Assembly: GCA_902806565.1 (NCBI GenBank)
Contig: CADCXA010000006.1
Coordinates: 1,860,001 to 1,924,000, forward strand
Length of the DNA stretch: 64,000 bases
From: Hypoxylon rubiginosum
Lineage: Eukaryota; Ascomycota; Sordariomycetes; Xylariales; Hypoxylaceae
Reading direction: 5' to 3'
Shown: in pieces, positions 23,156-33,692 of the stretch
Layout of the letters: each line of letters opens with the position of its first letter
Numbering within the stretch: the first letter of the stretch is position 1
The notes under the pieces: model-generated
What the model was told of the DNA's origin: nothing
What the model saw: only the letters and a program-made list of their open reading frames with translations
Databases searched by the model: none
Position numbers and translations under genes: made by a program

Positions 23156-25306
23156 AAGCGTTATTGAAATATAAGGTAGGTATGTGGTGGGTGAGTAGGT
23201 ATTTATGAACGGTGGATGGATGTATCTGTTGCTGCGAGTTCTCATTTGAGTTGGGCGGTCTTCCTGGCAACAGTTTGAAAAATTGTCCTAATGGCTTCAA
23301 CTGCGTGTGGAATAACCCAAAATAGTGGCCTAGTGTCTGGAATAATACCGTGGACGTCTGTGGCCGTACGTATGAGAGAATATTGGTGCGTATCATAACA
23401 CTAGCTCCTACCTAAGGCATACTTCCCTTGGCCTCTTCAATGAAATTACGTTAAAACCTTATAAGGTACTTTATCTTGTTATTCCGCCATTTCGAAACCA
23501 TAGGTCCATGACATCCCACAGTAACTACCTACCTAGGTAGGCACGATCATACAATGTAGAGGGCCAACCAAGTACCTACCTAGGTAGGCAACGAATCGCC
23601 TACATCTCAGGATTAACTTTCCAAGGTAGTTAACTCGAACTGAATACGCACTTGACCAATCCAAAAGCACAACCACTGCGTCCTACTGTATCCAGTGGGG
23701 AGTTTAAGAAGCATTCTCGCCGCAATACGAAAAAGTCTCTTTAGATCCAGCACATGCCTAGGATATTAAATTTCGGCAGCCCAGACACGAATTTCGCAAC
23801 GAGACGGTTGTCAAGATGAAGTTCAGGTAATGCAGATATACCCAATCTAGTTACACCAGGAATTATCAACAAGGATACATACAATAGGCATTTTATACTC
23901 TTGTCCAATCCCCTATGCGTACTAATGTTTCACCACTCACTCATAGGACCAAGGCTAAAGGGCAAGAGCAAGATCTATGATAACATTTACACCAGTTTCA
24001 AGTGTTCTCGTAGCTAAAGTTGCAAGATGCATTTCTCTTAGAACCCATACGGATTCTTGGTGCAGTTAATGTAAGAGCACATTCAACAAGGATGAACGTA
24101 ATTGTCTACTTGTCAGAAGGAATTGGAAACGGAACCGAGCCAATGTATCAACTAATTCGACCAGCTCCTCCACCCCCTCAAGTTCTGGGTGAGCATATTC
24201 GAATAAACAGGATGTGCCAGTTTACCCTCGTAGACAATTGCTTATTTCGCATGTGCTGGGGAATGTGGAAGAAAGATTCTTGAGACTTATTTGGGAGAGT
24301 TGGTTTTGGGATCGGAAATATTAAACGAAGCGGTCATATTAACAGTGGTTTATAATCTATATCTATACTTTAGTTGCGCAATCATTGTCCGCTGGGTATC
24401 CTGCAATTGGTTCAAGTGTCTAACGTAACTACCTCCTAGTCTGAAGGGCATACAACTAAAAGGGGGTGGCTTGATGTGGCACAAGCCGCACCTATATATT
24501 TCTATGTGCTATTCGTTGATGTCAGGCTGCGAACTATGTACAAGTTTACGAGGGCTATTATCATGCAAAATCGAAAAGGATTTCCAGAGGCAGTTCTCTT
24601 TGGTAGCTAGGTAGTTTGGTGATTAGCAAATGTCAATTGCTGGGTGCGGTATATCTATAGCTGGGTTTTATGAAACTTCATAAAATGCTTATCTAATGTT
24701 ATGCAATTTAATGGCCGTGGAATGCCGTGGAGTTCCGTGGAGTTCCGTGGAGTTCCGTGGTGGTCGGTTCGGAGTATTTCTTGGGCTCTTCGTCCGCGTC
24801 TGACCGAATCGTGTATCTATCTCTTCAATTTGTAATCACCTGCCCAGGTTCCTAAACGAGAACTGCATCTCTCTTTCCAGCGCTTCGGAGACATTTCAAA
24901 TTCGGTCGGACACGGAAATCTCATAATGAATCACCCCAACCCCTTTTCTATGCTGCAATGGACCCTGTCTTATCGTCGTTCTGGGTTTCAAATGGACCCC
25001 CTGATTTGCAATGCTCTACGATAGGTTCTAGAACATGGGATTCATGTGGACTTTGGCTATGAGATTAGAACCATGCATTCTGATCCATACCTACCTAGGT
25101 ACCTAGGTAGGTTGGGAGTATCAGTTCAATATGACAAATGCAGATTCGTGGGCTGGAGGTATATTATACGGCTGTCGCGCTCGAGGTTCTCATGATGGAT
25201 GAAGACATCAGTGTCAAGTATAACAGCCCAAGGCGATTGTTTACCCTTTAAACATCAAATAATATCCATTATCACTTTAAATACTCGTCTACGACTCCCA
25301 GCCACG
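23156..25306. other. Intergenic with palindromes and a 10-bp tandem repeat
   Basis: About 2.1 kb without a supported gene, between divergent genes. It contains three TACCTAGGTA-type palindromes (near 23526-23541, 23575-23588 and 25091-25111) and the AGTTCCGTGG tandem array. Short open frames such as 24020-24283 lack coding character. Confidence 0.5.
24715..24761. repeat. 10-bp tandem repeat (GAGTTCCGTG)n
   Basis: GGCCGTGGAATGCCGTGG leads into three perfect head-to-tail copies of AGTTCCGTGG ending at GTGGTCGG. It is a small minisatellite in non-coding DNA about 550 bp upstream of the Old Yellow Enzyme gene. Confidence 0.8.
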
Positions 25307-26808
25307 ATGCCTGTTGCACGCTACGAGTCTGCCCCCGTCGATGTCGAGCCTCTCGGCCAACCCCTGAAGTTCGAGTTCTCGGGGAAGGTTGCGAAGAATC
25401 GTTTCTTCAAGGCAGCCATGGCCGAGGACCTTGCTACTTGGAGTCCCAAGAATATCGAGGAGCGCGGCATTCCGACCAAAGAGACCATCGAGCTATACAG
25501 AAGGTAAGTTCCTTCACGTTAATGATGACATACCTGAGTGAAGAGTAACACACAAACATAGATGGGGAGAGAACGAATGGGGTGTCATCTTGACCGGCAA
25601 CGTAGACATTGAGTTCGATATGCTGGACGGCATTGGTGATGGCATCGTCACGCCTGAATGTGCCCCGTCCGGGCCGCGCTTCGAGGCATTTAAGGAATTG
25701 GCCGCCGCGGCGAAGGCGCATGGCAGCATATTTCTCGCGCAGGTGACACATCCCGGACGCCAGTTAAGCGCTCGAGTTCGGAAAGACACCATCGCGCCGT
25801 CGGCGCTTCAGCACCGTATGTCAACATCTCGACCTTTACGCCTTCCCTCTTTCCCTCTGTTTCCCTGGAACTATTCTCGAGTACTAGTACTAACCAGTTT
25901 CCTATACTGCAGCCCCTAAGCTGGGATACACGTATGCCGTACCGCGGGAAGCTAACAAGGCAGACATCGCGCGTATCATTGACGGCTTCGCGCACGCCGC
26001 CGAGTATCTCCAGAAGGCGGGCCTCGACGGCATCGAGCTGCACGGCGCGCACGGGTACCTAATCGCGCAGTTCTTATCGGAGGCTACGAACCACCGGACC
26101 GACGAGTACGGCGGCAGCCTAGAGAAGCGCTTCCGCATCGTCGCCGAGATCGCGCGGGAGATCAAGAAGCGCACGCAGCCCGGGTTCGTCCTCGGCATCA
26201 AGCTCAATTCGGTCGAGTTCCAGGAGAAGGGCATGAAGCCGGCCGAGGCCAAGGTCATGTGCGGGATGCTGCAGGAGCTGGGCTTCGACTTCGTCGAGCT
26301 GTCGGGTGGTAACCACGAGAACCTCTACGGCAACCAGAAGGAGTCGACTCAGAAGCGCGAGGCATACTTTCTCGAGTTCGTCCGCGACATCGTGCCCAAC
26401 CTGTCCACGACCAAGAAGTACCTGACCGGCGGCTTCCGCACCGCCGCTGCTATGGTCGACGCCCTCGACCTGCTCGACGGCATCGGGCTCGGACGTCCCG
26501 CGGCCGCGGAGCCCCGTCTACCCGTCGACATCCTGTCCGGGAAGGTGACGGGGGCCGTGCGGCCGCGCGACGAGGTCGCCGACGAGCTCCTGGTCTACCT
26601 CACGGCGGCGGGCGCGCAGATACGGCAGGTCGCCAAGGGCCGCGAGCCTTTCGACCTGAGCGACGCGACGGCCGTCGAAAAGTTCAACGGGGAGCTCGCC
26701 CAGTACTACGGTAGGGTCATGGCCGACGGCGATAAGCTCGAGGTCCGCGGGTTCCCAGACCTGACGGCTCCGGAGACTGCTTCGCATCCGTATGGCGTCA
26801 CTTATTAG
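25307..26808 (+). CDS. NADH:flavin oxidoreductase (Old Yellow Enzyme family)
   Basis: FMN-dependent ene-reductase that reduces activated C=C bonds using NAD(P)H. Exons 25307-25503, 25562-25815 and 25913-26808 give 448 aa, typical for fungal members. The TIM barrel shows the FMN-binding start KNRFFKAAMAED, the LAQVTHPGRQ block, and the signature HGAHGYLIAQFLSEATNHRTDEYGGS carrying the substrate-binding pair that is His-Asn or His-His in this family. GIKLNSVEF and a late LTGGFRTAAAM segment complete the barrel. No signal peptide. The third exon is much richer in G+C than the first two. The natural substrate is unknown and no cluster genes adjoin. The longer frame from 25199 was rejected because the ATG at 25307 starts the conserved region. 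Confidence 0.93.
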
Positions 26809-27586
26809 ATTGAAGTTACCTACCTGTTAGAAGGACAGGACGGGGACGGGCCGTTGGAACTATGTTTATAGTGCTTGGTTCATGTTAATTTTCCGATGAG
26901 AGATCTAGATAGATATTAGAGTTGGGAACTTTATTTAGAGGCAGATGCCGAGGAATCGGTCTGTTGAGTTGGTACAGTACTTATCTCGTACCCGGCAATT
27001 GCAATATTTTAACAAGGGACCGGCTTGGTTTGACCCAATAGCTCTTTAGCCCGTGATGCTTGTATCAGGTAGCTGGCTAAAGGCTCCGCGGTACGCATTC
27101 TCAATCAATCCCAATGATGTGTTTGGAGAGTTAACATTTGAGAGTTGGTTTTGAGGTTTTGACAAGAAACCGCCAAACCGCTGAAATTGCCTACAGTGCC
27201 AAGATTGCAGTGTGTAGTGTTATATACACCGTGATTAGGTACACCCCGGACGATTACATAATCTTACCCCTTACCCCCTAACGACGTACGAGAGGCTGTG
27301 CCTCTGTGCCTCACGCTTTAGTTTCGCTCATTACTTCTCCACCATAGATGCCACATATAGTAGGCTGTACACTTACATACCTACGTCATACTATTATTCC
27401 AAGACGTGTAAGTTTCGAAGCTGACAGATTCTTAGCTCTCTTGGTCCACCCTATCTACTCACGTCTATATAAGAACACAATTGTAGGGTGGACCATTAGA
27501 CCAAAAAACAAGCTACCTACCACACTTTCACCTTTAGACGCCACCATCTCATAGCTATTTTTCGAGGAATATTATCCACATACACT
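26809..27586. other. Intergenic
   Basis: Spacer between two co-oriented genes. It contains the 3' end of the Old Yellow Enzyme gene and the promoter of the next one. Open frame 27348-27554 is judged random. Confidence 0.5.
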
Positions 27587-28478
27587 ATGGATGCAGCAAT
27601 TCGTGAATACTTTGCCGGCCTTGATGTGTACGATGAGGACGCAGAGCAGTCGCCGACTCGAAATGAAATCGACGCTCTACAAAGCCTTATCTTAGGCAAT
27701 CTGTCGAGCGATGAAGCGGCCACGATCATCACCCGCAGGGCAGCAGCGGCAACCGATGAATTCACAATGCGGCTTCGCCGGTCCTTGCTATATGCCGTTG
27801 TTAACCAGACAGCCGTCGTTCTCCCACCGGCACAGGCACCTATTGTCGATCTCTTGAAATCGATTCGCGTCTTGCATTCCCGGGAGGATGTATCTGCCCG
27901 TGGTAGGCAAGTCTGGGCTAACTTGGACGGCTGGATGGTCAAATTGGCCGATTCGCTTGAAAGTGAGTAATACCAAGAATCGTTTTACCTATTTGATCAC
28001 GCTAACTAACATACGATTACCAGTTTACGAGGGATCGTTCCTGAGGATTACAGACGATGACGGACAGGCCGCACGGAATTGGTGTAATGCGGTAACTTTC
28101 ACTGCTCGTTTGACAGCTACCCGAAACCCAGTGATCGGCGATTTGATATTCTTCCGCAAATGCTTCGGAAGCATCGTTCGGGCACTCGATATCCGCTATT
28201 CACCGCAGGCCCGCACCACTGAACCCGATATCATAGCAGCGGCTCATCTATTTATACTGAGCGCTCCAGTTCTGTATGAAAGGTGCCAGACCGGTGACTT
28301 CGTCGGAGATCTGTGGGAAGGGGCTTTTCAAGGCGAGGCGGTGTGGCGTGAGGATGTGAAGAAGCTATCGCTAGACCGTTGGGAGCACTGGAAGCGTAGG
28401 TGGGAAGTTATTGCGGGGGACAGCGACTTGACTAGTGAGGCCAGGAAGTTGGCACGAGAAGCGCTGGTAGCTATGTAG
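27587..28478 (+). CDS. Fungal hypothetical protein (DUF3632-like)
   Basis: Exons 27587-27962 and 28024-28478 are joined by a 61-bp intron (GTGAGT..CAG) to give 276 aa. The sequence is mostly helical. The second exon has the Trp-rich pattern (ARNWCNAVTFTARLTA, then LWEGAFQGEAVWREDVKKLSLDRWEHWKRRWE) that I associate with the fungal DUF3632 family, whose function is not known. There is no signal peptide or TM segment. The family assignment is from memory of the pattern; the gene structure itself is well supported. Confidence 0.75.
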
Positions 28479-28989
28479 TTGAAGAATAGCTCTATTCCTC
28501 TAATAAAGAGCTTCCTTGGTATAAGAATCTAAGTTGAAACATTTATATACATCCTATCTCATAAGGTGCCGTTTCAATGAACTACTGGGTGACGGACTGC
28601 CCCAAGGCGCCTCCTCGGGTGAGTACTCAAATAATATAAGTGATATTCTATTCGCCACCTCTTAAGCGGTAAGTAAATTACCTCTAATGTATATCTTGTG
28701 CATTGAATCAAGCCAAAAACTACACGGTCGAAAGATTTCGTAAAAATGTTGATTCATTGCTACCTGTCTAAGCCGAAGAAAACCAATAATTATTCACCTG
28801 TGTTACGATATGTCACTATTTCAGCTAGGCAGTGGTCAAGGTACTTGGGTTAAGGAAATTTCTAAATTATATAAACGAATGTTTCGAAGGGTAGTCTCCG
28901 TAGGAAATATGAGGTAGATAATATACAGTTATAGCACAGTCTCATCCATGTATCCAATATCAAGCGTCCAGACCAATACAAGTGCTCAT
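28479..28989. other. Intergenic, convergent gene ends
   Basis: A+T-rich spacer holding the 3' ends of the DUF3632-like gene (plus) and the RNase T1-like gene (minus). Nothing else is seen. Confidence 0.5.
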
Positions 28990-29566
28990 TTACTTGAGAG
29001 GGTAGGGCGCGATTCCCGTCTGCCACTCAGTGCCAGTTCCACACATATAGTATGCATTACCTTCTGTGCCGTGGTGCGTCCAGATACCCGCGAAAGTGGC
29101 CGTGTCGGAATCCTTCTTATGAGTATACATGACACGAGTCATATCGCCGTAGTTTCTTCCGTCGTACACTGCCGTGCCGTGCGAGGTTTCCGCGATGGGG
29201 TAATGCCACACGGTCCTGCGAGGCTTGCCGTGAGGCCAGCCCGGCAGCGTCGTTGCGTCGTTGATTGTCGAAGGGTACTGCCAGATGATCTTGTTCCTGT
29301 CTTGCAGGTCGGCCGCCTTTTTGATGCTCTCCGAGATGGTGTTGGGAGAAATCGTGAACCCTGTACAGTAAGTATTACATCGTTGACTGGAGATAGTTTG
29401 ACGGCTGGAACATACAGTTGCCGCTCGAATCCTTGCAATATACATCCGCATCGGGTAAGTTGTCGACTGTGCTGGGCACCGTTCTTTCCTCGATGGACGG
29501 GATTGCGCTTGCGCATACACTGGTAAGCAGCGCGAAGGCGGTGGTAACGGCGAATGTAAACTTCAT
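28990..29566 (-). CDS. Secreted RNase N1/T1-fold protein with altered catalytic positions
   Basis: Exons 29566-29416 and 29360-28990 give a 173-aa product. A clear signal peptide (about residues 1-20, MKFTFAVTTAFALLTSVCAS) precedes a short pro-region and a ~130-residue domain. Its order of blocks follows fungal guanyl-specific RNases: an N-terminal Cys (DVYCKD), a helix (TISESIKKAADL), QYP, a W-x-YPI strand, VYDGRNYGDMTRVMY, GIWTHHGTEGN and a near-terminal Cys (YYMCG). The two Cys match the conserved end-to-end disulfide of RNase T1. By my hand alignment the Arg of TRVMY and the His of THHG match the catalytic Arg and His, but the positions of the first catalytic His and the catalytic Glu appear to be Ser and His. 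It may be a weak or inactive RNase-like secreted protein; the family call is inference. Confidence 0.7.
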
Positions 29567-30000
29567 GGTGATTCCTGGGCAAGTGATGGCCTAAGTTGTG
29601 GAATGTGAAAGATAAATTGGAGACTAAGATTGGATACGAGATATGAGATACTGGAAAAGGCAGCTCTTTGCAGTGTAGAAAGACGATGATAGAGGAGTTT
29701 GAATTGTATGTCTAGAGTATTGTAGTCTAAGAAGTAGGATATCTTACGGCTTCATATACCTCACCACATCTCTGTGATCCGCATACTGAGAGAGTTGATG
29801 GCGTTTTCACATATAGTAGAAGATACTGTCTCCATAGCCAGCCTCACTCTATTTTTGTCTTGCCCTTCTGTCTAAAGCTGTGCCTGTTGATCACAATACT
29901 CTTTCGTCAATTGTCGTCGCGTGCAGTGCCGTGCACTTCGGCCGAGGCACTACATCATATCAGAGGAAGGCTTAACGCAGCCACGCGAATCTGATAATCA
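29567..30000. other. Intergenic upstream of the RNase T1-like gene
   Basis: Promoter region of the secreted RNase-like gene. Repeated ATATCTCATA and GATATG-like A+T-rich blocks are present, but nothing that can be named. Confidence 0.4.
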
Positions 30001-31024
30001 TTATTGAACTGGAAGCGGCACAGCTAAGTCAGGGGTGGGTACGCGCGACTCCGCCGCTGAGCCGCTCATGCTAGTCGATCTTCGGCTATGGTGGAGCTCT
30101 CGGGAGGCCGAAATTCGGCTAGTAAGCGTATAAGATCTTTCCCACTCGATTTGGTAATATGTCAAGCGGGTCAGATTCTGTGATGATCTAGTCAATGTAA
30201 TATCAACGTCATATGGTATAAGGCTCATCTCGAGCTTAGTGGGCCAGCTAGAAACATAGATCCCAATAGAGCAGGATTGCTGTGACATATACAGGAATAT
30301 CCAAAGAGTCGAGAATAGAAGGCATTGCTACTTGGCTAATGTCAAATCAAGATAGTCGGTCATAAAATAGCACACGTCACGGAGTGGAACGCAAGACATA
30401 GAGAACTATACCTCGGAAGTGTAAGTAGTGCTAGGAAAATTAGAAATTCTGGCATTGCCTTAGCAAGGTACCCTCCACCAGTTTTCTAGCGAACACTCAA
30501 GGAGACAAGGTGAGGAACACTATCACAAAGCTTTATGGATCTATATCTCGTCGATTACCGGAAATGCCCGCAGGTAATCGACTTAGCTAACTACCTCCTG
30601 AGGTACATTTGGTTCTGAGGATATGAATGGTATTTCTCTAACCTCCTGTTGCTTAACCCGACCTGACGCCATCCACTTGATCATTCTATTGCTCCGTAGG
30701 TCCTCTGGCCTGACTGAATGGCAGCCAACCTCCGAGATGATCTCTGATTATATCCCATTCATCGGTACCCCAGTGATAAGTGGGGATAGATACGACTGCG
30801 ACAGCACCGACTTCAAAAGCTGCTATGCCACAGTCAAACGGTCGATATTGAGGGGTTTTCGGCGTCATGCAGATAGAATAAGTCATGACAGTCCACAACG
30901 TGATGTCCAGGAGACTCGCGACCACATGGTCTTGTGGTGAGCCGACAGTAGGTGTTAGGCGAGCTGTCGTAGCCAGGACGAGCAAAGCGCGGGCGATGCT
31001 TCGGAGTGAACTAAATGGAGACAT
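30001..31024 (-). pseudogene. Possible multi-exon membrane-protein gene or relic
   Basis: An ATG at 31022-31024 opens 112 residues (to 30686) with a hydrophobic N-terminus and about three TM-like segments (RALLVLATTAR, LLDITLWTVMTYSICM, AFEVGAVAVVSIP). Further 3' on the same strand are short blocks of similar character between plausible splice sites: one around 30440-30500 reading YLAKAMPEFLIFLALLTLP and one around 30249-30325 ending LLYWDLCF then stop. The other open frame to 30001 is in a different phase. I could not join these into one intact protein, so the locus is either a gene with introns I cannot place or a decayed one. No family is assigned. Confidence 0.3.
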
Positions 31025-31609
31025 GAATGCTTGCGTACTAGTTTTTGCGCTTGTATCGAAGCAGAATGCGTTTGAGAGTCTATAAGTCGGAAAAGGGGTA
31101 AAGGTTGACGAAGAATTCGAATGATGCTCAAGATATTGGTACTAAGCAGCCAAGCCTCATGTCTAAGTACCTTGGTATGCCGATTTCTTGGGATGAGGCT
31201 ATACCTGTTATAGTCTAGGTGATCGTCACGCTGTGCCGCTGGGCATACTTCTCTACGATCTCAAAGTTCAGATCGACATCCTTACGGATCGACATAGGCG
31301 CCCCATGAGATTTGTGGGGTTGAGGAGCTTCTCGATTTAAAGGGGGCTGAGGGGGTGAATTTAATAACTCGAAAGCCTCGACGTATTCCAAGTCTTCTCA
31401 AGGCTGATCCTCATCCTCTCCTGCTTGGCAAAATGGTATTGGAAGCCGTAGTTCGCTTGATTCTGAAAATAGAGTGGCAGGTATCAGGTTGAAGATCAGT
31501 CGTAGGAGGTCGGTTACTCACCTACCTAGGTAAGGTACTAGACTATGATGACTGACTTAAGATACACAATAGCATATATATTAGGTGCTTCTTTAATCAA
31601 CCGGGGCCA
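31025..31609. other. Intergenic
   Basis: Promoter region of the 306-aa secreted protein gene. A CCTACCTAGGTAAGG palindrome-type motif lies at 31521-31535, about 75 bp before the first ATG. No gene is seen. Confidence 0.4.
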
Positions 31610-32602
31610 ATGGCCATTTCAAAGCATTCGCATCACAGAAACCCCTATCCCCTAGCTTTTTGTCTGCTATTATATTTCAAAATGCTGGCTCTTAGTCTTA
31701 TCTATTCATCTATACTCCTTCTGGGCCCCGTTCCAGGCGTACTAGCAACTCCTTTGGAACCATCTGTTGGTCTGTCTATCATACGGGCCGAGACAGAGTT
31801 AGAAGGCCGAGACTGGACTGACTGCGTTGACACCGCCTTCAGAGTCATCGCCGTCGTGGACAAGTATCCTCAATACAAGTCCGAATTCAAGGCATGGGGA
31901 ACTGCCGCACTGGGTGGCGTCGGAACCATGAGCCTCTGCAAGACCTTCAGGGTGAACGCAATCGATTGCAACTATGCTGGGCTCACCATGTCATCAGCCC
32001 TCGGCATAGCAGTTAATCAAGGCTTTATCGCTCCAGGCGCTACCAAAGACACCCAAGGTGCTGTCGACGCAGTGCCTAAAGACGAGCTTCGCAGACATAT
32101 GAAGAGATTACCTGCCCGACTTGAAGGTTACCTGCTCGGTCGAGGTCTCTCCTTTGATAGCATTACACCTGTTCCTATACAGAAGCGCGACGAGACCGGC
32201 TTCGTAAGCCACGTGGTCGAAGTTCGAGGTTTGCGAGATGGAAACGAAACCGACGTCGTCGTCACCGACCTTCGCATTAATACACGCGAGGATGGGGCAG
32301 CAAATATCCAAATTCTACCCTCAGGAGACGCTCTGCCTGAGAAGCGCAGTGGTGCGCTTGGCTTCAAGATCTCCTACAAGGTCTCCAACGGAAGCGGTCA
32401 GCCGAGGGAGGCAATATATAAGGAGCTATGCGACAAAGTTGCCAAACACTGGGCTGATACTGCTAAGAGCAAGGGCGACATGGTAGACTACCTCGGCGAG
32501 ATGCACTTCGATGCCTTTGGGGACATGAGATTCCGTATTCACCCGGAGGTGTCGTACTACGACCTCAAATATGAAGATGTCAACCAGTGCCAGGGGAGGT
32601 AA
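31610..32602 (+). CDS. Secreted protein of unknown function
   Basis: A single exon. Two in-frame ATGs exist: the first gives 330 aa; the second, at 31682, gives 306 aa and begins directly with a good signal peptide (MLALSLIYSSILLLGPVPGVLA), so the second is the likelier start. The mature part has a small-residue-rich hydrophobic stretch around GTAALGGVGTMSLC and LTMSSALGIAV, four or five cysteines, a KR dipeptide (IQKRDE) and EKR (PEKRSG) that could be Kex2 sites, and a C-terminal half with acidic and aromatic residues ending in CQGR. I do not recognise the family. It lies in a run of secreted-protein genes. Confidence 0.7.
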   Translation: MAISKHSHHRNPYPLAFCLLLYFKMLALSLIYSSILLLGPVPGVLATPLEPSVGLSIIRAETELEGRDWTDCVDTAFRVIAVVDKYPQYKSEFKAWGTAALGGVGTMSLCKTFRVNAIDCNYAGLTMSSALGIAVNQGFIAPGATKDTQGAVDAVPKDELRRHMKRLPARLEGYLLGRGLSFDSITPVPIQKRDETGFVSHVVEVRGLRDGNETDVVVTDLRINTREDGAANIQILPSGDALPEKRSGALGFKISYKVSNGSGQPREAIYKELCDKVAKHWADTAKSKGDMVDYLGEMHFDAFGDMRFRIHPEVSYYDLKYEDVNQCQGR

Positions 32603-33692
32603 CGGGGGAAACCAAAGAAGATCGAGCACGGGTGTATCGTTGCTATTCCGAATTGTATGTTATACTAGGTTCATATCTGTACATAGGGTCTATTTCTAGA
32701 ATTATATTTCTTTTGCAGTCTCCCATGTCAAGTGGCCCTCGTCAGCTTCCTCATCACCTTGTGAACAACTGGCAGAAAAGGGGCGCTGTAATTATAGGGG
32801 AGCTTAGTGAGCATACTACGCTATAAATACAGGGAAGTTAGTGGATGGGGGCCCAAAACCGCCAACCGGGTCAAAACTCTGAAAATCGATGACATAATCC
32901 GGAGTTATAGAAGGTGCACGCTGTAACTCACTGTAATTATAGCGGGGCTAGGCACTAAGCTCCCTGTATTTGTAGGGCATTCATAGGCTATTACACAGCC
33001 GCTGTTGAGCCATTGCTCAGCCATTGCTGAGCTGTAGTTAAGCCACGGTTAAGGTCATCTGTGACCTCCAGCACTTAGGTCCCTGTATTATAGGGCAGTT
33101 ATAGGGCATGTATAATATTATGTCATCCAAATTTTAGAGGTTTGACCACCGCAATGCGAGCAGCTCCAGTTGACAGCAGCTACTTGGCAGTTGAAAAGCC
33201 CCTATATAACGAACTTTTGGTAGCGTTCTTCGTATGTCCTCCTAGGTGCTTGAGAATAAATGTGAGGTCTAGGAAAACGAGTAAGAATTAGTATTACAAG
33301 CCTAATCCATGCCTTGTCCATCAAGAATAAACTGAAAGTGGCTTCAGGGAGCAAAAATCTAAAGTCTTGTTTACCAGTAAGAATCCTCTGTTGAAGTATT
33401 CACGAGTATTAGGATTGGAGATAACTCTGCCTACATCTCTACCTATAGGGCCGATATACCAAAGCACTCAGGTCAATCCAGAACATTATAGGCGTTTCAA
33501 CGAGGTATCTTAGACAAAACTTGTATTGTTACAAACATGACGAAACTAGAAATCTACCCAAGAAATAGTATATACACTACATCGAACGAACACTAGCTAT
33601 AGCTTGAAACCCAACACCTGTCTCCCGTCCTATATGTCTTCCATCTAAACCCTTCCCAAGATTTTCGGGTCAACCTAATAGCTACCCACTTT
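32603..33692. other. Intergenic, convergent gene ends, with a decayed inverted-repeat element
   Basis: Between the 306-aa secreted protein (plus) and the 208-aa Cys-rich protein (minus). About 350 bp of it (32788-33148) looks like a non-autonomous transposable element relic; the rest is A+T-rich and shows nothing recognisable. Confidence 0.55.
32788..33148. mobile_element. Decayed MITE-like element with imperfect inverted repeats
   Basis: A 31-bp segment at 32868-32898 (GGTCAAAACTCTG..GATGACATAAT) recurs in inverted orientation at 33117-33147 (ATTATGTCATCC..GAGGTTTGACC) with about six mismatches. Nested with it are copies of a second motif, CACTAAGCTCCCTGTATT, direct at 32953-32970 and near 33073-33089, and inverted near 32808-32843. 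There is no open reading frame inside. The inverted layout and internal duplications fit a Tc1/mariner-type non-autonomous element that has decayed; outer ends and target-site duplication are not clear. Confidence 0.5.

Noticed and set aside
28948..29526. 192-codon plus-strand frame opposite the RNase T1-like gene
   Set aside because: It is the antisense shadow of the spliced secreted protein, which has a signal peptide and conserved blocks on the other strand.
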